Shown: positions 19,207-27,383 of the stretch, piece after piece
How the letters are laid out: each line of letters starts with the position of its first letter
How positions within the stretch are numbered: position 1 is the stretch's first letter
NCBI GenBank assembly: GCA_019309815.1
Contig: JAFDFO010000001.1
Location: forward strand, 1-33,372
Reading direction: 5' to 3'
Length of the DNA stretch: 33,372 nucleotides
Source of the DNA: Deltaproteobacteria bacterium
Lineage (GTDB): Bacteria > Desulfobacterota > Desulfobacteria > Desulfobacterales > C00003060
Notes under the pieces: generated by a model
Seen by the model: the letters and a program-made list of their open reading frames with translations, nothing else
The model's database searches: none
Told to the model about the DNA's origin: nothing
Made by a program: the position numbers and the translations under genes

Positions 19207-19587
19207 GTGCGAACTTTTTCGTTAGGAAAGGGAGAGCGCCTTCCAAAGCCGAAAGATTTTCAAAAATTGATTAAGGGGGGCACAAGGATAGACTCTGACT
19301 GTTTCGTCGTACTCTATGCCCCAAACGGTCTTGGGAGATCACGCTTAGGAGTTACTGTCAGCAAGAGGGTTGGGCGTGCCGTGATACGCAATCGCGTTAA
19401 GCGATTGGTGCGAGAGCATTTTCGTCAGCACAAGGGTTTGTTCAGTGACAGCTATGATGTAAACGTCATAGCAAAAGGTGGCATCCCTGATCTGTCGTCT
19501 GGGCGGGTTAGAGGGGCGCTGGATGGTGTCGTTCGAGATATATTAAAGGATTGCAAGCATGAGGCCGTTTCTGCTGGCACTCATTAG
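19207..19587 (+). CDS. rnpA: Ribonuclease P protein component
   Basis: This 126-residue basic protein is the protein subunit of RNase P and binds the catalytic RNA to process tRNA 5' ends. The family signature is clear: [29 protein letters not shown], including the RNR motif. The start is GTG at 19207, 15 bases after the rpmH stop, so the two are co-transcribed. Its 3' end overlaps yidD by 29 bases in another frame, a common arrangement. Confidence 0.95.
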   Translation: MRTFSLGKGERLPKPKDFQKLIKGGTRIDSDCFVVLYAPNGLGRSRLGVTVSKRVGRAVIRNRVKRLVREHFRQHKGLFSDSYDVNVIAKGGIPDLSSGRVRGALDGVVRDILKDCKHEAVSAGTH

Positions 19588-19768
19588 AGCCTATCAATAC
19601 ATCCTTTCACCAATTTTCACACCGGCTTGTCGCTTTCACCCAACCTGCTCGGAGTACGCGTTTGATGCCATAAGACGTCACGGCGCATTGAGGGGGTCCT
19701 TGATGGCCCTGGCAAGAATCGCACGGTGTCATCCCTTTCACAGAGGCGGATTTGATCCTGTTCCGTAG
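19559..19768 (+). CDS. yidD: Membrane protein insertion efficiency factor YidD
   Basis: This 69-residue protein has the YidD pattern [40 protein letters not shown] and ends [13 protein letters not shown]. It has an amphipathic N-terminus and conserved cysteines. It helps YidC-dependent insertion, probably at the inner membrane face. The start lies inside rnpA, so translation is likely coupled. yidC follows after about 70 bases. Confidence 0.95.
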   Translation: MRPFLLALIRAYQYILSPIFTPACRFHPTCSEYAFDAIRRHGALRGSLMALARIARCHPFHRGGFDPVP

Positions 19769-19838
19769 AGACGGGCAGGGTCAGGCTCGCAAGTCAAGCC
19801 TTTTCCAAAAGTCTTTTCTGTTCGAGGAGAAGTGATCC

Positions 19839-21524
19839 ATGTCAATGGAAGTGAGGATGTTGCTGGCTATCGTTTTGTCCTTTTCGATTTTTCTATTGTA
19901 CCACGTGTTGTTTGTAAAGGCGCCCCCGGCGCCCGTGGATCAGAGAGGTGCAGTTCAGGAGACACAAGAAGTAGAAGGCCAATCAGTTGCAGAGCTTGAA
20001 GGTGTCAAGGCGTTGGATGAGGAGCCACCACCAGAATCATTACCAGAAGAAGTTGTTGTCACAACGCCGGCCCAAGAGGGGAGAACAATTGTTGTCTCGA
20101 CACCGCTGTATTTGGCCGAGTTCACGGAGAACGGCGGGACCCTTAAGAGCTTCAAGCTGAAGAAGTATAGAGAGTCTTTGGAACCCGAGTCTCCGTTGAA
20201 GGAGCTTGTCCAATTGCCGGAAGACCCCAGAGGGACCCTAGTCGTCTCCTTCATGGGACAGCGTATCCTTGGGTTAACGAATGCCGTATTTGTTGCAGAT
20301 GTGGAAGGGGATTCTGTGGACATCAACGAGGGACAGGAACGTCTGTCCTTTGCGTGGAGATCATCAGATGGCGTGACGATCCAGAAAAGCTACACATTTT
20401 CAGCAGACACCTATGAAGTAGGGCTTGAAATCAAGGTCAGAAATTTATCATCAGAGCCCATAGATGACAACCTGGCCATTTCGTTAAGGAACAGCTTTGG
20501 AGAGGATTCCGAGTCGCGATACGTCTTTTCGGGTCCCGCGGTCCTGCTCGACGGGAAACTTGAGGAGATCGACGTTAAAGATCTTTCCAAGCCCAAAGAC
20601 CGCGAAAAGGCCGGCACCATAGGGTGGGTGGCCCAGGTTGATCGCTACTTTTTGTCAGCGATCGTACCGAAAGAGCCACGGAAGGCCGCTGTAAAGATGG
20701 CAAAGCCCTCGGACATCCTCAGGACGACTTACATAGACCCTTCGGGGCCCGTACCCCCCAAGTCGGAGCGAACCTATCAATACAAGGTCTATTTTGGGCC
20801 CAAAAGCATTGAAATCCTTGATTCCGTGGGGGCGGACCTTACACGAATCCTTGATTTTGGATTTTTTGACATCATTGCCAAGCCATTGCTCCATGCCATG
20901 AACTTCATCTTCCGCTTTATTCCAAACTATGGGGTCGTCATCATTATCATTACGATTATCGTCAAGCTACTCTTCTGGCCGCTGAGCAACAAAAGCTATA
21001 AGTCCATGAGCCAGATGAAGAAGTTGCAGCCAAAGATGGCGGAGATTAAGGCAAAATACAAGCACGACAGGAAACTGATGAACCAGGAAATGATGAGCCT
21101 TTATAAGCTGTACAAGGTGAACCCCCTGGGTGGCTGTCTCCCAATGGTTCTGCAGATACCTGTGTTTTTTGCGTTTTATAAGATGTTGTATCAGGCCATC
21201 GAACTGAGACATGCACCGTTTTGGTTGTGGATCAATGATCTGTCTGCGCCTGACCGCTTGTTCCACTTTGACATCACACTACCTCTGATGGCACCACCCT
21301 ACGGGATTCCCGTGTTGACCCTTGTTATGGGGGCATCGATGTTTCTTCAGCAGAAGATGTCTCCGCCACCCGGGGACCCCACGCAGGCCAAGATGATGAT
21401 GTTTATGCCGATCTTTTTTACGTTCATATTCATAAATTTTCCGTCAGGGCTCGTCTTGTATTGGCTCGTAAACAACATCCTTTCAATGGTTCAGCAGAAG
21501 TACGTGAGCAAGAGAACCGCTTAG
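19839..21524 (+). CDS. yidC: Membrane protein insertase YidC
   Basis: This 561-residue inner-membrane insertase has the Gram-negative architecture. A first membrane helix (MLLAIVLSFSIFLLYHVLFV) is followed by a Pro/Glu-rich linker and a large periplasmic beta domain (about 75-340). The conserved core of membrane helices follows (VVIIIITIIVKLLFWPLSNKSYKSM, LGGCLPMVLQIPVFFAFYKMLY, MFMPIFFTFIFINFPSGLVLYWLVNN). The core lysine/arginine-rich coiled loop (KLQPKMAEIKAKYKHDRKLMNQEM) is present. It inserts membrane proteins alone or with SecYEG. GAGGAG precedes the ATG. It sits between yidD and jag as usual. Confidence 0.97.
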   Translation: MSMEVRMLLAIVLSFSIFLLYHVLFVKAPPAPVDQRGAVQETQEVEGQSVAELEGVKALDEEPPPESLPEEVVVTTPAQEGRTIVVSTPLYLAEFTENGGTLKSFKLKKYRESLEPESPLKELVQLPEDPRGTLVVSFMGQRILGLTNAVFVADVEGDSVDINEGQERLSFAWRSSDGVTIQKSYTFSADTYEVGLEIKVRNLSSEPIDDNLAISLRNSFGEDSESRYVFSGPAVLLDGKLEEIDVKDLSKPKDREKAGTIGWVAQVDRYFLSAIVPKEPRKAAVKMAKPSDILRTTYIDPSGPVPPKSERTYQYKVYFGPKSIEILDSVGADLTRILDFGFFDIIAKPLLHAMNFIFRFIPNYGVVIIIITIIVKLLFWPLSNKSYKSMSQMKKLQPKMAEIKAKYKHDRKLMNQEMMSLYKLYKVNPLGGCLPMVLQIPVFFAFYKMLYQAIELRHAPFWLWINDLSAPDRLFHFDITLPLMAPPYGIPVLTLVMGASMFLQQKMSPPPGDPTQAKMMMFMPIFFTFIFINFPSGLVLYWLVNNILSMVQQKYVSKRTA

Positions 21525-21543
21525 TGACGGAGGTGGCAATCCA

Positions 21544-22320
21544 ATGCTGGCTATCTACGAATTTGAAGGAAAGACAAAAGAAGAGGCTATTAGGAGCGCA
21601 TGTGAAGAGCTCGGAGTTTCAGAGGAGAAACTCAAAATTGAAGTGCTGTCTTACGGCTCAACCGGCATATTCGGACTTGTTGGTGTTAAAAAGGCCCAGG
21701 TAAGGGTGACGCTGCGGGATGCTTCTGAAGCCAAAAAGGGTGTTCCTGAAGCCAAAAGGGATGCTCCTGAAGCTAAAAGGGATGCCCCCAAGGCCAAACC
21801 CGATGTTACTGAGGCCCAAGGCGATGAGGAAGCTCCAGACGCCGAGGAGGACATAGAAGCCGTTGGCGAAACAGCCCGTAGCACTTTGGAAGGGATCATT
21901 TCCTATGTCGTGGATGATGCGACCGTGGCTGTGGCGAGACTTCCCGACAACATTAGACTTAAGATAGAAGCAAGCAATCCCGCTATCCTGATAGGAAGGC
22001 ACGGCAGGACGCTGGATGCCCTCCAATACCTTGTTCGTAAGATTGTTCGCAAGAAGCACAACACAAAAATGCGAATCTCCTTTGACGTTGAGGGATACAG
22101 GGACCGACGGAAGGAGTCACTTACGCAACTGGCGCTGCGCTTGGGTGAAAAGGTCAAGCTCTCCGGGAAACCGGCTACGATCAGCCCCATGAACGCCTAC
22201 GACCGAAGAATTGTGCACATTGCACTCAAAGATGACACCTTGGTCAAAACACAGAGCAAGGGTGGCGGGGAATTTAGAAAGCTGGTAATATTTTCACAGA
22301 AGAAGCAGCAACACAGATGA
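21544..22320 (+). CDS. jag: Jag/KhpB RNA-binding protein (Jag-N, KH, R3H)
   Basis: This 258-residue protein has a Jag-N domain (YEFEGKTKEEAIRSACEELGVSEEKL, residues 1-55). A low-complexity linker carries five 7-residue repeats (about 59-93) and an acidic stretch follows. A KH domain (NPAILIGRHGRTLDALQYLVRKIV) and a C-terminal R3H domain (SPMNAYDRRIVHIALKDD..VKTQSKGGGEFRKLVI) complete it. It binds RNA and is linked to cell envelope and division control in other bacteria. It starts 20 bases after yidC. The linker repeats are encoded by a near-perfect 21-bp tandem array. Confidence 0.95.
   Translation: MLAIYEFEGKTKEEAIRSACEELGVSEEKLKIEVLSYGSTGIFGLVGVKKAQVRVTLRDASEAKKGVPEAKRDAPEAKRDAPKAKPDVTEAQGDEEAPDAEEDIEAVGETARSTLEGIISYVVDDATVAVARLPDNIRLKIEASNPAILIGRHGRTLDALQYLVRKIVRKKHNTKMRISFDVEGYRDRRKESLTQLALRLGEKVKLSGKPATISPMNAYDRRIVHIALKDDTLVKTQSKGGGEFRKLVIFSQKKQQHR
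21718..21822 (+). repeat. Five 21-bp tandem units inside jag
   Basis: Five consecutive 21-base units of the type GATGCTCCTGAAGCCAAAAGG encode the heptads DASEAKK, GVPEAKR, DAPEAKR, DAPKAKP and DVTEAQG. Units two and three are the most alike. The array keeps frame and lengthens the charged linker between Jag-N and KH. Unit number is likely to vary between relatives. Confidence 0.85.
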
Positions 22321-22567
22321 TTCGCTTCCTCCACGCCTCGGTGTAAAAGACTGCTGGCATTTTTGCATGGCCGATTCGGGAGAACAGCACCAACACTGGC
22401 ACACAAGGTTTGATGGACATGGGCACCGTGAGCATGCCGACCGCAAAGCAAGAAGCTCCAGATGCAAGGCGCGCGAGCCTTGAGGAATGAGGCGTAGACA
22501 AAAGGCCCAAGGCGAAACAACGTGAGTCCGATTTCCCTGAACCCTGCGCCACATTCATACATGGATT

Positions 22568-23947
22568 ATGGATAGCGATACTATAGCCGCAATTGCTACC
22601 CCTCCAGGGGCCGGCGGTATCGGTGTCGTGAAGATCTCGGGGCCGCGGGCTATCTCCATAGCGCTTCCACTCTTGCACCCACCGAAGGACCTACATCGCC
22701 TTCAATCCCACCACCTCTATTACGGGTCTATTATCGATCCTGAAGCAAAAAGGAGTCTGGACGAAGTCCTTTTTTCAGTCATGAGGGCCCCTAATACCTA
22801 CACCAGAGAAGACGTGGTTGAGATTCAGGCTCACGGGAGCAGGTGTGGGCTGGGGGCGATCCTGGAGCTGGTCTTGAAACGGGGGGCGCGCCTCGCAGAC
22901 CCTGGGGAGTTTACCAAACGAGCTTTTCTGAATGGTCGCCTCGACCTGAGCCGGGCCGAGGCTGTTATTGATCTGGTCAACGCCCAGACGGCGGAAGGCC
23001 TGGAGCTGGCTGCGAGACAGCTGGAAGGTCACCTTCTGGAATCGATCGAGGCGATTCGTGCGCCACTCGAGATGATACGGGTTGAGGTGGAGGCTGCGAT
23101 CGATTTCCCGGAGGATGTTGAGGATATTATCCGTCCAGACGTGTTTGCCGACACCATGACACGGGAGGTTATCACCCCCCTGGAGGAATTGCTGGATCAC
23201 TACGATGAGGGGCACGTCTATCGGGAAGGAATTGCGGCCACGATTGTTGGACGTCCCAACGTGGGGAAGTCGAGCCTGATGAACAGGCTCCTTCAGAAGG
23301 AGCGTGCTATCGTCACCGCCATTCCCGGGACCACGCGGGATTTCATTGAAGAGACGGTCAACATTGGAGGGGTCCCGCTGAGGCTTATAGACACCGCCGG
23401 CCTGCACGATACGGAGAGTGATTTGGAAGCGGCCGGGATCCGATTCACTAGACAACAATTGGACGAAGCAGACCTCGTCCTGTTTATGGTCGATTGTAGC
23501 ATCCCCTTAAGCGGAGAAGACGTACGGATTTACGATTTGGTGCGGAGGCGAAAGGCGATTCTGGTGATCAACAAAATAGACCTTGGAGATGGCCATGTTG
23601 TCAGAGCTATTGTTGAACGCCTCGGGGGGCTTTCGTGGGTCGAGATCTCGGCCCTATACAATCAGGGCATTGAAAAACTGAAAGCCGCAATATTTGGGGA
23701 GGTGACACACCAGCGTGGGACCTCCGACCTTCCCTCTGTTGTGCCGAATTTGCGCCACAAGTTAGCCATTGAGAGGGGTTTGACAGCCGGTAGAGAAGCC
23801 GTGGAGGGGTTCAGGACACAACGGCCACCCGAGTTGGTCGCGGTTGATCTGAAGGAAGCCGTCGACGCCCTCGGGGAGATTACAGGCATCGTGACCACGG
23901 AAGAAATGTTGGATCAGATTTTCAGTCGGTTTTGTGTTGGGAAGTAA
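22568..23947 (+). CDS. mnmE: tRNA uridine-5-carboxymethylaminomethyl modification GTPase MnmE
   Basis: This 459-residue GTPase works with MnmG to modify U34 of certain tRNAs. The N-terminal folate-binding domain starts DTIAAIATPPGAGGIGVVKISG. The G domain has GRPNVGKSSLMN (G1), GTTRD (G2), DTAGLHD (G3) and NKID (G4), and the C-terminus ends in FCVGK, matching the family's C(I/V)GK tail. The helical domain is intact. There is no evident ribosome binding site before the ATG, and 247 bases separate it from jag. That spacer has no gene. The stop codon is followed immediately by the ~310-bp repeat, which may influence termination. Confidence 0.96.
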   Translation: MDSDTIAAIATPPGAGGIGVVKISGPRAISIALPLLHPPKDLHRLQSHHLYYGSIIDPEAKRSLDEVLFSVMRAPNTYTREDVVEIQAHGSRCGLGAILELVLKRGARLADPGEFTKRAFLNGRLDLSRAEAVIDLVNAQTAEGLELAARQLEGHLLESIEAIRAPLEMIRVEVEAAIDFPEDVEDIIRPDVFADTMTREVITPLEELLDHYDEGHVYREGIAATIVGRPNVGKSSLMNRLLQKERAIVTAIPGTTRDFIEETVNIGGVPLRLIDTAGLHDTESDLEAAGIRFTRQQLDEADLVLFMVDCSIPLSGEDVRIYDLVRRRKAILVINKIDLGDGHVVRAIVERLGGLSWVEISALYNQGIEKLKAAIFGEVTHQRGTSDLPSVVPNLRHKLAIERGLTAGREAVEGFRTQRPPELVAVDLKEAVDALGEITGIVTTEEMLDQIFSRFCVGK

Positions 23948-24258
23948 GGTTCTTCTCCAATTTAGTTGGAGAAGAGGGTCCAAGGATTCAAGGGTTTGTC
24001 TTCTAAAAACTTCATTGGCGCCGTTAACATTCTTTCGATTTCTGCGTTGGCTTTTTTGGTGTACTCAATTCGCTTTTTTCAATGAAGCCCAAACCTCCTG
24101 CCAACAAAATCTGGGTTGCTTTCTTTGAATATTTTTTTGCTTTTCACTTGAATCCTTGGATCCTTGAACCCTTGAACCCTCTGGGCTCACACCTGCTCAA
24201 TTGGAGATGACACATTTATTCTACCCCAACTAACTGCAGATAGTCGGGAGATGATCCG
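23948..24258 (+). repeat. Long dispersed repeat, copy 1 (inverted relative to copy 2)
   Basis: The reverse complement aligns with 32199-32769. It begins at the base after the mnmE stop with a hairpin, CTTCTCCAA-tttag-TTGGAGAAG. A decayed gene relic, a block ending CAAGTGAAAAGC, tandem CCTTGAAC-type 8-9-mers and a far end reading CGGATCATCTCCC on the minus strand follow. It fills the convergent gap between mnmE and mltF. No intact ORF is present. Confidence 0.8.
23992..24128 (-). pseudogene. Relic of a four-helix-bundle (23S rRNA IVS-type) gene, copy 1
   Basis: On the minus strand the block corresponds to the better preserved 3' gene fragment at 32581-32721 (LLAGDLGLIEKSELGTLKKDIAEIERM). Here a one-base deletion shifts the frame after FIEKSELSTPKK. 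Only the last ~45 codons remain in either copy. The family assignment is from the C-terminal pattern and is tentative. Confidence 0.5.
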
Positions 24259-24265
24259 GAAGTAA

Positions 24266-25699
24266 TTACTCTTCTTCTTGTTCCACGTGAAACACTACGG
24301 CTTCGTCCCGCTCGTCCATTACTGAATACTCAATAGCTTCCCTTTTGAGGATGTCATAGTAGGTCACGATGTTTTGCACGTGAATAACGGGCTCGCGGCC
24401 ACGGCAGTATCCAAAACGGCTCTTCTTGTAGTACCTGGGCTCGCTGAGTAGCGGCAGGGTCTTTTCCAGTGAAGACCACTTGTTCGGATCGAGGTCCTTT
24501 CTGGAAGCTATCCTCCGGGCATCCAGGACATGTCCCTTTCCAACATTGTATGCAGCGAGGGCTATGCGAGTCCTGTCCGGTTCAGAGGCCTTGTCGTAGA
24601 GGTCGTGGAGCTCCCTGAAGTATCGCACCCCTCCCATGATGCTCTCTCGGGGGTTAATCCGGTTTTCGATCCCCATGTCTTCAGCTGTGGGCAAGGTGAG
24701 TTGCATCAGCCCCCTCACCCCGGAAAAGCTTTTGGCCCAGGGGTTGAACTGGGACTCCTGATAGATAAGAGCGGCTACCAGTCGCCAATCAAATCCGTAC
24801 AGATCACAGGCTTCTTTGATTGTCTTTTTGTATCTTGGAAGGCGGGTCTGCATCCTCTCCTGAAATCTCTTGATATCCACATGATCGAACCTTTCCACGT
24901 TAGCGTAGTACCGGTCGCGTATGTCGTCAAGGGTGCCATCTTGCTTAATTCTTTCAAAGAACTTGTTTATCTTCCTCCGGAGTGCCCTTTCTCTCTTTGC
25001 CACAGCCCAGCCCAAGGACTGGCGTATCTCCACTGGAAAGGCAATATGAATGTCAGGGTAATAACGGCGGTTCAAGAGTGCCACGTTCGAGTCCGCGATG
25101 GTGATGCCGATTTTCCTGTTGGCCACGGCCTCAATCAGTGCCTCAGTGAGCACGTCTTCGTGTAAGACGATCCGCACATCCCGGCCTTCTTGCTTGAGCT
25201 CTCTTAACCTTTCCTCATAAGATGTTCCCCGGCGGATGTGTACGCTTTTCCCATCCAGGTCCTCTGTGGATCTGATTTTCGTGTTGTTCTTATGTACGAT
25301 GACCATCTGTTGAACGGGAAGGTATTCCCTCGAAAAATCAGCCCTGTCAGACCTTGAGGGGGTTATTGTCATGCTTGCGGCTACGAACTCTCCCTCTCCC
25401 CTCTCCAGCGACGGAAGCAAGTCGTCCCATGATGCGGCCACCTTCACCTTGAGTTCAACCCCCAGGAAATCAGCAAAAGCCTTTGCCAGGTCGTACTCAA
25501 AACCCATGTCCTGGCCTCTGTAGGTGTAGTAACAGTGTGCGTTGTTGCGGGTGATTACCGTAATTGTTCCTGTTTCTTCGATTCTCTTCGTGGCCTCGTT
25601 TCTGCTGCAAGCGAAAGCGCACAGCAGGACCATGACCATGAAGACCAGCCATCTCTTCACGGGTATGCCAAGGGTTCTTTCAATCATTGATGTGCGCAT
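24266..25699 (-). CDS. mltF: Membrane-bound lytic murein transglycosylase F-like lipoprotein
   Basis: This protein has two domains. A signal/lipoprotein start (WLVFMVMVLLCAFACS) precedes a solute-binding-like domain of SBP family 3 (GTITVITRNNAHCYYTYRGQDMGFEYDLAKAFADFLG). A C-terminal SLT lysozyme-like domain follows (FDWRLVAALIYQESQFNPWAKSFSGVRGLMQL), with the catalytic glutamate in YQESQF. It cleaves peptidoglycan glycan strands at the outer membrane. I chose the ATG at 25699 because AGGTGG sits 8 bases upstream; the track's GTG at 25711 has none. It follows the HtrA gene by about 21 bases, so they form an envelope-maintenance operon. A parS-like site lies in the last codons. Confidence 0.93.
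   Translation of the reverse strand: MRTSMIERTLGIPVKRWLVFMVMVLLCAFACSRNEATKRIEETGTITVITRNNAHCYYTYRGQDMGFEYDLAKAFADFLGVELKVKVAASWDDLLPSLERGEGEFVAASMTITPSRSDRADFSREYLPVQQMVIVHKNNTKIRSTEDLDGKSVHIRRGTSYEERLRELKQEGRDVRIVLHEDVLTEALIEAVANRKIGITIADSNVALLNRRYYPDIHIAFPVEIRQSLGWAVAKRERALRRKINKFFERIKQDGTLDDIRDRYYANVERFDHVDIKRFQERMQTRLPRYKKTIKEACDLYGFDWRLVAALIYQESQFNPWAKSFSGVRGLMQLTLPTAEDMGIENRINPRESIMGGVRYFRELHDLYDKASEPDRTRIALAAYNVGKGHVLDARRIASRKDLDPNKWSSLEKTLPLLSEPRYYKKSRFGYCRGREPVIHVQNIVTYYDILKREAIEYSVMDERDEAVVFHVEQEEE
24279..24294. other. parS-like ParB binding site
   Basis: TGTTCCACGTGAAACA matches the bacterial parS consensus TGTTNCACGTGAAACA at every fixed position. It lies inside the 3' end of mltF, where it encodes VFHVE on the minus strand. 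Sites of this kind cluster around the chromosome origin. Confidence 0.85.
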
Positions 25700-25720
25700 T
25701 AAAGGGGCCACCTGATACCA

Positions 25721-27130
25721 CTATGCTTCTGTCTTAATCGTCACGTAATACTGCTGGTTACCTCGCTGTATCAGAAGGGCGGCTGTTTTCTTCTGCCGGT
25801 ATTTAATGACCGCTCTTTTGAAATCATCGAGGGCCTTAACTTCCACTTCATTGACCCTGCGAATGACATCGCCTGGCTGGGCACCTATGCGATCAAGGTA
25901 GCAGTCGGGGCGGACCTCCGTCACCATCACACCGTCCTTGGCGGCTATCTTGTACTTGAGACGCGCCGAGGAAGAGATACCTATCACACGCACCCCGAAT
26001 GACTTGTAGCCCAAATCCTCTGCCAATTCTTCGGGAAACGTACGCGAGTGAACCCGAAAAGGCTGGGCTTTGCCCTGTCTCCATATGGCTAGCGGGATCG
26101 TGTCTCCGGCAGAAAAGTCCTCAATGCCGGCATGGTAGATTTCCTCGGAGGTGACACGCCTTTTGCCTATCTTGGTGACGACATCACCCGGTTTCAGGCC
26201 TGCTTCCTGGGCCGGGCTGTGGGCTGTCACGTCAGATACCAGAACACCATCTCCCTGGGGGATCTGGAGGTACTGAGAGAGCTTCTCATCGACATCCTGG
26301 ATGCTGAGGCCGAGCCACGGGATGTGGATTTCCCCGTACCTTATGAGGTCTTCTACAACCCGCCTCGCCTTGTTGATTGGTATGGCAAAACCGATCCCCT
26401 GGGCTTTGGAATAGATGGCGGTGTTTATCCCGATCAGCTCCCCGTTGATGTTCAGGAGAGGGCCCCCGCTGTTTCCAGGGTTGATCGAGGCATCAGTCTG
26501 GATGAAATCCCGATATGTACGGTTTTCAGCCTGAATGGAACGGTTCAGGGCGCTGATCACGCCGGTGGTCACTGTATTGGAAAATCCAAAAGGGTTCCCG
26601 ATGGCAATCACGGTTTCTCCGATCATGAGATCTTCTGAATTGCCCATCTGAATCGCAGGCAGTGGATCATTGGACTGGATATGAAGGACCGCGAGGTCAA
26701 AATCAGGGGCCGCACCCACAAGCTTCGCCTCGAATTCCCGTTCATCCCTCAGGACAACAGTAATTCTAGCGCTTCTGGCAATGACATGTTCATTGGTGAG
26801 GATGTAGCCGCGCTCCCCATCAATGACGACCCCCGACCCCAAACTGCTTCGTTTGTAACGTCTCTGGTAGTTGGGTTCGAAAAAGTCCTTGAAAAAAGAG
26901 TCGAAAAACGGATCTATGCCAAAATCAAAGAATGGGTTGGAGCGAGCCCGCACCTCATATTCACTGCTGATATTGACCACCGCAGGACTCACGTTTCTTA
27001 CTGCCTTTACAACAGCGCTTTCCCTCGGAAAATCCGCCGGGGCGGCACTACCGGACAGAAAGAGATTAAGGCCGAGCGCCACAAGGGCCATAGCCGGAAG
27101 TCTACAGAAAAGAAGCCTTGCACGAAACAT
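25721..27130 (-). CDS. HtrA/DegP-like periplasmic serine protease with two PDZ domains
   Basis: This 469-residue protein (from the chosen start) is a trypsin-like protease and chaperone for misfolded envelope proteins. The signal peptide is ARLLFCRLPAMALVALGLNLFLSG. The catalytic triad is His115 (LTNEHVI), Asp145 (DFDLAVL) and Ser221 (INPGNSGGPL). Two PDZ domains follow, beginning near IPWLGLSIQDV and FGVRVIGIS. The start at 27130 is supported by GGGGGAG five bases upstream and places the signal peptide at the N-terminus. The open frame continues 68 codons further upstream to 27334, which would bury the signal sequence. It is co-oriented with mltF, and divergent from the radical SAM gene. Confidence 0.93.
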   Translation of the reverse strand: MFRARLLFCRLPAMALVALGLNLFLSGSAAPADFPRESAVVKAVRNVSPAVVNISSEYEVRARSNPFFDFGIDPFFDSFFKDFFEPNYQRRYKRSSLGSGVVIDGERGYILTNEHVIARSARITVVLRDEREFEAKLVGAAPDFDLAVLHIQSNDPLPAIQMGNSEDLMIGETVIAIGNPFGFSNTVTTGVISALNRSIQAENRTYRDFIQTDASINPGNSGGPLLNINGELIGINTAIYSKAQGIGFAIPINKARRVVEDLIRYGEIHIPWLGLSIQDVDEKLSQYLQIPQGDGVLVSDVTAHSPAQEAGLKPGDVVTKIGKRRVTSEEIYHAGIEDFSAGDTIPLAIWRQGKAQPFRVHSRTFPEELAEDLGYKSFGVRVIGISSSARLKYKIAAKDGVMVTEVRPDCYLDRIGAQPGDVIRRVNEVEVKALDDFKRAVIKYRQKKTAALLIQRGNQQYYVTIKTEA

Positions 27131-27383
27131 ATGGACTCCCCCCAACCTCACTAAGGCGTTAAGAAGCCGGTGCATACTCTGATCCTGGGCCTGTGGCCGT
27201 TTACTACCCAACAAATGTGCCACTTCTTTAGGCTTCAATTCCTTTTCCAGGTATGCCATCATTGTTTGTGGAAACGGTTGAATGTTTGAACCAGCAATTT
27301 TCGTGCCTGGATAACCGAGAATAAACCAATGCATGGAGTTTGGGTGTCAAAGAAAAAGAAATACTATAATTAACAAGGAAGCC

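Noticed and set aside
22321-22567. Possible gene between jag and mnmE (several minus-strand ORFs)
   Set aside because: The ORFs overlap real genes on the other strand and show no domain-like pattern; the GATGCAAGGCGCGCGAG segment may be a dispersed repeat, but I found no second copy in the window.
24150-24184. Tandem CCTTGAAC-type repeats as a CRISPR array
   Set aside because: Units are 8-9 bases with no spacers of regular length and no cas genes are nearby.
24371-24390. Third parS-like site (GTTTTGCACGTGAATAAC)
   Set aside because: It shares only the CACGTGAA core; the outer bases do not match the parS consensus.
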